Part shown: positions 1 through 7,300 of the stretch, in pieces | Position numbering within the stretch: position 1 is the first letter of the stretch | Layout of the letters: the number at the start of each line of letters is the position of its first letter | Source: an uncultured Prevotellaceae bacterium | Lineage (GTDB): Bacteria; Bacteroidota; Bacteroidia; Bacteroidales; Bacteroidaceae | Direction of reading: 5' to 3' | Assembly (NCBI GenBank): GCA_902771785.1 | Contig: CACXYH010000021.1 | Location: 1 to 34,076 of the forward strand | Length of the DNA: 34,076 nucleotides | The notes under the pieces: generated by a model | Database searches by the model: none | What the model was told of the DNA's origin: nothing | Seen by the model: the letters and a program-made list of their open reading frames with translations, nothing else | Position numbers and translations under genes: made by a program

Positions 1-1
1 C

Positions 2-931
2 TTGGGCGGTCTGGTGGGCCATTCCGAGGGCAATATCACCATCAATAACTGCCACGTGAGCACCGAAATCAGCACCACAGTCAGCGGCAGCGCCCTTCAC
101 GGCGGTGTCATTGGCACGTGGAATGGCTCTTATGCCACCTGCACCGTCACGGGCTGCGTCTATGACGGACTGATTTACAACCCGGACGTGGCTGGCGTGA
201 CCAGCTCCTGCCACGGATTCATAGGATGGGACTATGGAAATTACGGGACCATCACGTTCACCGACTGCCTATCCGCTCCCGCCGCATACGGCACGGACAA
301 ATACGCGCTGGGCGGCAACTGCTTCACTTTCGTCTTTCCAAACAGTGAGCCGACCCTGACCTACAACATGACGAACTGCTACTATACCAGCATCCTCGGC
401 AACAGGCAGGGCCGCCCCGCAGCCACGGTGACCGTCGCACCCGCCAACCTCGGCAATGCGACCACCGACCACGGAATAGTGGATGGCTACAAGAACGGCT
501 TCATCTACGACGGCAACTACTACACTCCGAAGTACGGTGACGCAGTGGTGGAATACCGCTTCAATGACGGGAATGAGAGGGCCGACGTGACCATCAACGG
601 CACAAACAATCAGGAAACAGGCGTCAACGTCGTGGGCGTGAACATCACGGAGGAGGTAGGCAATATCAAGAGCGTGACCTACAACCGCCCGTTCAACACA
701 CGGCTTCAAGGAAGTGGTTTACAACGAAGACTTGCACAAGTGGGTCTGCACGATGCAGGAGCCGGGCAATACGGCAGTAACCGAGTTGACGGCCAACACG
801 CCGTATCTGTTCATGCCGAACGATGCAACGCCGAGCGACCCGAAGATGACGTTCCCGAACATCTCGAGCATGACGGGCGGAGTTGTGACGCTGCAGACCA
901 CGACGGCCAACGATGGTCTCTATGGCGGTGA
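2..931 (+). CDS. GLUG-like surface protein, upstream fragment (partial, frameshifted)
   Basis: This open frame enters from the left window edge, so the true start is outside. It encodes glycine-, asparagine- and threonine-rich beta-strand repeats such as GGLVGHSEG, GGVIGTWNG and NCYYT, the pattern of GLUG-type repeats in secreted Bacteroidota adhesin-like proteins. Sense coding appears to end near base 700: after VTYNRPFNT the translation turns into low-quality arginine-rich sequence (RLQGSGLQRRLAQ), while the next frame takes over with GFKEVVYNEDLHKW. I therefore read this and the ORF at 714-1367 as one gene broken by a frameshift, probably with loss of some residues. The tail 700-931 of this frame is unlikely to be real protein. 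Substrate or partner cannot be told from the sequence. Confidence 0.6.
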   Translation: MGGLVGHSEGNITINNCHVSTEISTTVSGSALHGGVIGTWNGSYATCTVTGCVYDGLIYNPDVAGVTSSCHGFIGWDYGNYGTITFTDCLSAPAAYGTDKYALGGNCFTFVFPNSEPTLTYNMTNCYYTSILGNRQGRPAATVTVAPANLGNATTDHGIVDGYKNGFIYDGNYYTPKYGDAVVEYRFNDGNERADVTINGTNNQETGVNVVGVNITEEVGNIKSVTYNRPFNTRLQGSGLQRRLAQVGLHDAGAGQYGSNRVDGQHAVSVHAERCNAERPEDDVPEHLEHDGRSCDAADHDGQRWSLWR

Positions 932-1367
932 TACGACGGATGACAATTGGAAATTCCACGGCACGTACAAAGGGAAGACGTGGACGAGTGCGAGCAATGA
1001 CTACGGCTTTGCAGCAAGAAGTGGCACCGAGGCTGGTGGCATAGCGGCAACCGTTGAGGCTGGGCAGTTCGTCCGCTTCACCACGGGTGCCTTCATCAAG
1101 CCCATGCGCTGCTATCTGTCGTATGTCGGCACGTCAGCCCCGGCACGCGGCTTGACCCGCGCAGCCGCCACCGACGACCTGCCCCAGAGCATCACCGTGC
1201 GCCTCGTCAGCCGCAGCGGCGAGACTACCGCCATCGGCACCCTCGACACCAAGACGGGTGACATCACACTTGATGGCTGGTACACGATGGATGGCCGCAA
1301 GCTCGAAGGCAAGCCTACGAAGAAAGGATTGTATATCAATAATGGTCGTAAGATTGTAATTAAGTAA
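714..1367 (+). CDS. Surface protein C-terminal fragment with GLYI-type sorting tail
   Basis: This is the continuation of the gene at 2-931 after a frameshift near base 700; coding sense already begins in this frame at about 702 (GFKEVVYNEDLHKW), so the ATG at 714 is only the first methionine, not a genuine start. It holds a beta-rich domain (NTPYLFMP, NWKFHGTYKGKTW, ASNDYGFAARSG) known from many Prevotella surface proteins. It ends in GWYTMDGRKLEGKPT followed by KKGLYINNGRKIVIK, a terminal domain resembling type IX secretion sorting domains; that function is inferred from family resemblance. The stop is followed at once by AAAGGAG and the small gene at 1382, so the two probably share a transcript. 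No promoter of its own is visible. Confidence 0.65.
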   Translation: MVYNEDLHKWVCTMQEPGNTAVTELTANTPYLFMPNDATPSDPKMTFPNISSMTGGVVTLQTTTANDGLYGGDTTDDNWKFHGTYKGKTWTSASNDYGFAARSGTEAGGIAATVEAGQFVRFTTGAFIKPMRCYLSYVGTSAPARGLTRAAATDDLPQSITVRLVSRSGETTAIGTLDTKTGDITLDGWYTMDGRKLEGKPTKKGLYINNGRKIVIK

Positions 1368-1381
1368 AGGAGAATAACGCA

Positions 1382-1507
1382 ATGAAGAAAAAAGAGTACA
1401 AAAAACCCACAATGCAGGTAGTTCTGTTGCAACACAAGTGCCAGTTACTGGCCGGCAGCGGCGACCCCACAAGAAATGTCCCCTGGTGGGACGGCGAGGG
1501 TGATTAA
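1382..1507 (+). CDS. 41-residue peptide, function unknown
   Basis: This short gene begins 14 bases after the surface-protein stop, with a good ribosome binding site (AAAGGAG at about 1367-1373). The 41-residue product starts MKKKEYKKPTMQVVLLQH and continues with CQLLAGSGDPTRNVPWW, ending in an acidic DGEGD tail. A basic N-terminus, a hydrophobic strand, an LLAGSG motif and an acidic or aromatic end match a kind of small peptide that I recall as frequent in Bacteroidota genomes, usually left as hypothetical. The LLAGSG step recalls glycine-type leader cleavage sites, but this is only a resemblance. No transporter or modification gene is beside it. A 10-bp-stem hairpin follows at 1554. Confidence 0.6.
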   Translation: MKKKEYKKPTMQVVLLQHKCQLLAGSGDPTRNVPWWDGEGD

Positions 1508-1553
1508 AAAAAAGAATAGTATTTGCCACTCATCGATACGATGATCTTCTATA

Positions 1554-1590
1554 AACTCCTGCGTCAATTATTAGAAATGGCGCAGGAGTT
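1554..1590 (+). terminator. Hairpin after the 41-residue peptide gene
   Basis: AACTCCTGCG at 1554-1563 is perfectly complementary to CGCAGGAGTT at 1581-1590, leaving a 17-base loop. It sits 46 bases after the peptide stop and has an AT-rich 3' side without a clear T run, so it is probably a terminator or a transcript-end stabilising hairpin. The hairpin after the DUF3332 gene at 30832 has a related stem (ACTCCT/AGGAGT). Confidence 0.55.
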
Positions 1591-1618
1591 AATTCATATA
1601 TAGAGTCCTTTGCACTCG

Positions 1619-1667
1619 GAAGAGCCAAAGAAAAGCAAGCATTCCTTTGGCTCTTCACTCGTTTTTT
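1619..1667 (+). terminator. Second hairpin with T run
   Basis: GAAGAGCCAAAG at 1619-1630 pairs perfectly with CTTTGGCTCTTC at 1645-1656 over 12 bp with a 14-base loop, and a run of six T follows at 1662-1667. This is a good intrinsic terminator shape and insulates the upstream genes from the promoter of the arabinofuranosidase gene. Confidence 0.6.
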
Positions 1668-1728
1668 CGTAACTTTGCGACCAAAAGTCGCGAACTGACT
1701 CCGTCTCGGCAAAAAAAGAATCAATTCT

Positions 1729-1759
1729 TTTGTTTTGCTCTCGACTTTTCGTAACTTTG
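1729..1759 (+). promoter_or_regulatory. Promoter of the GH51 gene
   Basis: TTTG at 1729-1732 and TAACTTTG at 1752-1759 are separated by 19 bases, matching the Bacteroidota -33/-7 consensus. The gene starts at 1788, giving a short A-rich leader. A second TAACTTTG box lies at 1670-1677 and may be an alternative start; the sequence CGTAACTTTGC is shared by both places. Confidence 0.7.
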
Positions 1760-1787
1760 CACACGCTAACCAAATAACTAAAAAAAA

Positions 1788-4256
1788 ATGAAAACAAAGT
1801 CACTCCTTCTCACGGCCATGCTCGCCACAACAGCTGCGCTGCAGGCCCAAGTAGTCATCGACATCGACGCCAGCCAGCGCGGACCGAAAATCAGCCCGAC
1901 ACACTACGGCATCTTCTTCGAAGACATCAACCATGCTGCCGACGGCGGTCTCTATGCCGAACTCATTCGCAACCGCTCGTTCGAGGACGGCCCACGCTAC
2001 GGTGCACCCGCCGACATGCAGGCGTGGTCTACCTACGCCGCCGCCCCGTCGACGCTCTCGGCCCGGCTCATACAGCCCTCCAAGAAGGTGAAGCTGCTGA
2101 ACCAGGCACAGCAGAACGCGCTGGAGCTCAGCGTCAATGCCTCGGCACAGCAGCCCGTATGCCTCGTGAACGAAGGCTTCTGGGGCATCAACGCCGTGCA
2201 GGGCCGCACCTATCGGCTCAGCTTCTGGGCCAAAGGCAACTATCAGGGCCGCATCCAGGCCACCCTCTGCGACAAAAAGGGGACTGCCATCTATGCCTCG
2301 ACCTACGTGACGCTGACCAAGCAGAAGAAGGGCGAGGGCGTGGCGAAGGACTGGACGAAATACACAGCCACGCTCACGGCCGACGCCAACGCCCCGAAGG
2401 CGCAGTTCGCACTGGTGCTCGACGGAAAGGGCACGCTCTGCCTCGACGTGGTGAGCCTCTTCCCCCCGACGTTCAAGAACCGTGAGAACGGCATGCGCCC
2501 CGACCTGGCCAACATGCTCTACCAGATGCACCCGAAGTTCATGCGCTTTCCTGGCGGATGCTTCGTCGAAGGACAGATTACACCCGAGAACGCCTTCCGC
2601 TGGGAGCGCACCATAGGTCCCATCGAAGAACGCACCGGCCACTGGAACGTGAACTGGGGCTACCGCACCACCGACGGCATCGGCTTCCATGAGTATCTGC
2701 AGCTGGCCGAAGACCTCGGAGCCAAGCCGCTCTACGTGGTCAACGTGGGCTTGTGGCACGGCGGCATGACACCTCTGGACAGCATTCAGCCTTGGATCGA
2801 CGAGACACTCGACGCCCTGGAATATGCCAACGGCGACACCTCGACCAAATACGGAGCCCTGCGCGCCAAGAACGGACACCCCGCGCCCTTCAACATTGAG
2901 TACCTGGAGATTGGCAACGAGAACAACCAGCCCGACCAGCGCCAGCAGAGCGACCACTACTACGAGCGCTACGACAAGTTCCGCCAGGCCATTCGCGCCC
3001 GCTATCCGAACATCAAGCTCATTGGCAACGTGGCCGCCTGGGGCACCGACAACCCCACCTGGGACTCGCCGCTGGAGGTCGACCTGCTCGACGAGCACTA
3101 CTACCGCACGCCCGGATGGTTTGCCGAGGCTTTCCACAAGTATGACAGCTACTCGCGCAAAGGACCGAAAATCTACGTCGGCGAGTATGCCGTGACCAAC
3201 GGCTTCGGCGACCTGGGCAACATGAACGCCGCACTGGGCGAGGCCGTCTACATGATGGGCATGGAGAACAACTCCGACGTGGTGCAGCTGAACAGCTACG
3301 CTCCCATCTTCGTCAACGAGAACGACGCCCGCTGGCGCCCCGACATGATACGCTTCAACTCGGCTGCCACCATGGGCACTCCCTCCTACTACGTGCAGAT
3401 GCTCATGCCCCGCTACCTGGGCAAGCAGGTGGTAAAGGTGAAGCAGCAGAACCCCTACACCCTGGGCAAGAACAAACAGCTCACGCCCGCAAAGAGCCGT
3501 GCAGGCTTCGGAACATGGGGCACGCAGGCCACGTTCACCCACATAGACCCGCTGCCCAAGAGCGGCCAGCCCGAGTTCCTGTCGGGACAGTGGGTCATGA
3601 ACGACGACGGCACCACGTCGCAGCGCAGCAACCGCGAGCAGTGCATAGCCCTCTGCAAGAGCGTCATTGACAGCGACCACTACACCTTGAAGTGCCGCGC
3701 CCGCAAAGACGGCGGTTCCGAGGGATTCCTGATTGTATTCAACTACGTCGACGAGCACAACTACTGCTGGCTGAACCTGGGCGGATGGGGCAACACGCAG
3801 CACGCCATCGAGCAGATTGGCAGCGACGGAAAACTGCAGACCATCACCAAGCGCGGCCGCGTGCAGCAGGGCCGCTGGTACGACATCACCCTGCAGGTGG
3901 CAGGCGACTCGGTGCGCGCGTGGCTCGACAACGAGCTGGTGTTCGACACCGTGCTGAAGCGCGACATGTCGAAGGGCATCTTCTCGACCGCCACCATCGA
4001 CGATGCCACGGGCGAGCTCATCGTGAAAGTGTGCAACACCAGCGACGAGACCACCACGGCTCAGCTCTGCCTGAGCAACTTCACGCCGCGCGAGGCCAGC
4101 GTAGTGCGCCTGGCTGCCACCAACGGCACCGACGAAAACACGCTGCAGCACCCCACCAACATTGCGCCCACGGAACAGCTGCTGTCGCCCGACGACGATT
4201 CCGTGGAGCTGACCATACCCGCCTACTCGCTCAACATCGTGCGCATCAAAGAATAG
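1788..4256 (+). CDS. GH51 alpha-L-arabinofuranosidase, secreted
   Basis: The product (822 residues) should release terminal alpha-L-arabinofuranose from arabinan or arabinoxylan side chains. Residues 1-20 are a signal peptide (cleavage near LQA/Q). After the typical N-terminal GIFFEDINHAADGG, a carbohydrate-binding-like beta-sandwich occupies about 60-225, and the (beta/alpha)8 barrel spans about 240-520. The expected catalytic pair is present: acid/base E378 in EIGNENNQ and nucleophile E466 in YVGEYAVT. Unusually, a LamG/DUF1080-like beta-sandwich of about 155 residues (about 569-725, GQWVMNDDG to MSKGIF) is placed inside the C-terminal all-beta domain, which resumes and ends in the usual AYSLNIVRIKE. 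It has its own promoter at 1729. The pectin-esterase gene follows after 123 bases, which fits a role in pectin side-chain removal. Family assignment is firm; exact polymer is inferred. Confidence 0.93.
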   Translation: MKTKSLLLTAMLATTAALQAQVVIDIDASQRGPKISPTHYGIFFEDINHAADGGLYAELIRNRSFEDGPRYGAPADMQAWSTYAAAPSTLSARLIQPSKKVKLLNQAQQNALELSVNASAQQPVCLVNEGFWGINAVQGRTYRLSFWAKGNYQGRIQATLCDKKGTAIYASTYVTLTKQKKGEGVAKDWTKYTATLTADANAPKAQFALVLDGKGTLCLDVVSLFPPTFKNRENGMRPDLANMLYQMHPKFMRFPGGCFVEGQITPENAFRWERTIGPIEERTGHWNVNWGYRTTDGIGFHEYLQLAEDLGAKPLYVVNVGLWHGGMTPLDSIQPWIDETLDALEYANGDTSTKYGALRAKNGHPAPFNIEYLEIGNENNQPDQRQQSDHYYERYDKFRQAIRARYPNIKLIGNVAAWGTDNPTWDSPLEVDLLDEHYYRTPGWFAEAFHKYDSYSRKGPKIYVGEYAVTNGFGDLGNMNAALGEAVYMMGMENNSDVVQLNSYAPIFVNENDARWRPDMIRFNSAATMGTPSYYVQMLMPRYLGKQVVKVKQQNPYTLGKNKQLTPAKSRAGFGTWGTQATFTHIDPLPKSGQPEFLSGQWVMNDDGTTSQRSNREQCIALCKSVIDSDHYTLKCRARKDGGSEGFLIVFNYVDEHNYCWLNLGGWGNTQHAIEQIGSDGKLQTITKRGRVQQGRWYDITLQVAGDSVRAWLDNELVFDTVLKRDMSKGIFSTATIDDATGELIVKVCNTSDETTTAQLCLSNFTPREASVVRLAATNGTDENTLQHPTNIAPTEQLLSPDDDSVELTIPAYSLNIVRIKE

Positions 4257-4330
4257 AAAATCCACACCTGCGACGCATTTTTTCACCCTCTTTGATGCAA
4301 ATTTCACCACACGTCATCGGGAAATAGTCG

Positions 4331-4338
4331 TAACTTTG
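4331..4338 (+). promoter_or_regulatory. -7 box of the esterase fusion gene
   Basis: TAACTTTG stands 41 bases before the start codon at 4380 and is followed by an A-rich leader. No convincing -33 TTTG is found at the usual spacing. Its presence suggests the fusion gene can be transcribed apart from the GH51 gene. Confidence 0.6.
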
Positions 4339-4379
4339 CAGCTGGAAAACAAACGCTAAAAACAAATAAACGCTGCAAA

Positions 4380-7300
4380 ATGAAAACAAGACTATTTTCC
4401 CTGATGATGCTGGTGGCGATGCTATGCACGGCATCGCAGGCCAAGAAGGTGCACACGTTGGGCGACTCCACGATGGCTCCTTACGACGAATCGACCACGG
4501 TGACCCGTGGTTGGGGTATGTACTTCGGAAACTTCCTGACCAATGGCTGGACTTCCGTCAACTACGCCAAGGGCGGCCGCGACTCGCGTGGCGGCTACAA
4601 TGAGCTGTGGCAAACGGCCAAGAAGAATGTAGAGGCAGGCGACTACGTCATCATTACTTTCGCCCATAACGACGAGAAGAATGGGGGCGTCGACGGCGTG
4701 GCACTCTACAACTACTACAAGGACAAAGGCGACGCAACGGCTGCTGCCGCCGTCGACCAGCGAGGCACGGTGCCGTCGACCACCTACAAGGAGTATCTGG
4801 GCAAGATAGTCGACGAGGTGAAGGCGCTGGGGGCTATACCTATTATATGTTCGCCCGTATGCCGCAGCTATTTCTCGGGCAGCACGATTACGCGCACCGG
4901 ACGTCACGACCTGGGCGATAAGTTCTCTGTGCTGACGGCCGACGGCCTGAAAGAGGGAAACAAGGTCGATGCCAACGACCACTCAATGGACTATGCCTAC
5001 CACTCGCAGCAGCTGGCAGCCGAGAAAGGCGTGGCCTTCATCGACCTGACCACGGCTACGAAGAACCTCTATGAGCGCTACGGCGACAGCAAATGCCACG
5101 AACTGCTCTTCGACGGACAGGGTTCTACCCACTTCAACACTACGGGCGCCGTGCTGGTGGCCCGCCTGTGTGCACAGGCCATGAAGGAGCAAGGCATCCT
5201 GGCCAACGACATCGCGCTGCCCACCGACCTTACGGTGTCGCCCGCCGATGGCGATTTAGGCAAGGCCTACAGCGGACAGACGCTGCAAAAGGAATTCACG
5301 CTGAGCGGCTTCGGCCTGACACCAGAAGCAGGTACCATTGCCCTCAGTACCGAGGGCAACGTGCAGCTGTCTACCGACAAGGCTATTTGGAACAACGAGC
5401 TGAGCATCGGCTATAGTGGCGGCACCTTGCTTCAAACCTTCTATGCGCGCATAACGCTTTCGCAGCCGGGCGTCACTGAGGGGAAAGTCATCATTGCTCA
5501 GGGCAGCAAGACGCTGGAGATTCCCGTCAAGGCCGAGGCTGTCGTGCTGAACGATGGCGAGCAGGTGAACGCCTACTGGCGGCTGGAGAACAATGCCGAC
5601 TTCACCCTGACGGGCCCGGCCAACGTGGTGGCAGAGTCGTGGAAGGGCATGACCGTGAAAAACTATGCCAACCCCAACAAGGCCACCGTATGGCCAGAGG
5701 GTACTGGCTTCGACGCTACGCGCAAGATGCAGCGCAACGTGATTGTGGGCGAGAACTGGCCTGCTGACGAAATCGACGACAACCCCGACCGCTACATAGA
5801 GTTTGGCGTAACGGCCCCTGCGGGTATGGAACTGAACATCGACTCGATTGGCTTCTACATCTGTGGTGCGGGGGGCAGCGGCATGATGTGCCATGCTTAC
5901 TACTCTACGGATAACTTCGACACGCGTACCACTATTTATGCTCCTACAAGCATGCCGGCCAACAATCCGGTGGCCGTCGAGGCAAAGCCTGTGGTGAAGC
6001 TGGCCGAGGGACAGTCGCTGCTGCTGCGCGTCTATCCCTGGTACAATGGGGCTGCTTCGGGTAAAACCATCTGCCTGAGCGACGTGACCATCCACGGAGT
6101 AGCCAAGGAGAAATTCGTGAGCGAGAAGGTCGACCACCAAGCGGCTGTCATCACCTTTAAGTTCGACGACGGCAAGGACGGACAGACGGGAACCTACAGC
6201 GAAGGCGCCGAGGGATGGTTCAAGAGCAACTATACCGAGCTGGGCGAGAACGTCTACTACAATGGCGTGTCGCTCAACCAGTCGAAAATCAATCCGTCGC
6301 TGAGCAACGAGGGAAGCGCCAACGACGGCAATGCCATCAACTTCTACCTCATCCCTGCCAGAGGACTGACCTTCACGCCAACCAAGGTGTCGTTCAAGAC
6401 CACCCGCTATGGCACGAATGGCGGTAAGACCGACGTGACATGGATGAACAGCGACGGTACGACCCTGCTGCTGGAGAAGGGCATGCAGTCGGCACGCAAC
6501 AACGACATTACCGACTACTCGAAAGAAGTGGCCGGCGGCAAAGCCAGCGACGGCCTGTGCGGCCTGCGCCTGAACCTCTACGGACTGCTCGACACAAAGC
6601 AGGTGGGCTATGGCGACATCGTCATCGAGGGTATCGTGAACGGCGAGACACAGGATGCCAAGAAGTGCTTACTCAACGTCAAGCTGGCCGAGGAAACTGC
6701 CGGCAAGCTGACCGTTACGCCGAACGGCGACGTGTTCGACGAGGGCGATGAAGTCACGGTGAGCGTTGCTGAGAACTTCGGCTATCACTTTACGGCATGG
6801 ACAGACGCGGAGGGTAAGACGGTATCTACCGAAAATCCCTATAAGTTCAACATCGCCGACGACATGAACCTCACGGCTACCTTCGCCAAGGCCAATACCT
6901 ATTCGCTGAACCTGAACCTGACCGAGGGAGCACAGCCCAACCTGGTGGAGATTGCTCCGGCTGGCACCATGATTGACGGCAAGCGCATGTATGAAGAAGG
7001 AACTGAGGTGAAGCTGACATCGCTGAACAACCGCATCCTTACGTTCGTAGGATGGGAAGACGGCACCACCGAGGCTGAACGGACCCTGAAGATGGACGGC
7101 ACGAAGAACGTCACGGCCAACTACTCTGCCGTTGACTACATCGTGGGCTGGGACCTCTACTACGACCAGCCAGCCAGCAACCGTGCTGCCGACTACAAGA
7201 CCGACTCGGAGAATGCGGGCATGCTCTCGCTGCGCAAAGCCGACGGCACAACGCAGGGATGGCTCACCCGCGGCAGTTCGAACGGCGCTGAGAACGGACG

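Noticed and set aside
4243-4298. Inverted repeat GCATCAAAG/CTTTGATGC at the end of the GH51 gene
   Set aside because: Only nine bases with a 38-base loop and no T run after it; too weak to call a terminator.
1800-4310. 836-residue antisense frame opposite the GH51 gene
   Set aside because: It is the GC-rich shadow of the GH51 gene, with no family motif and valine/alanine/glycine-rich low-complexity sequence.
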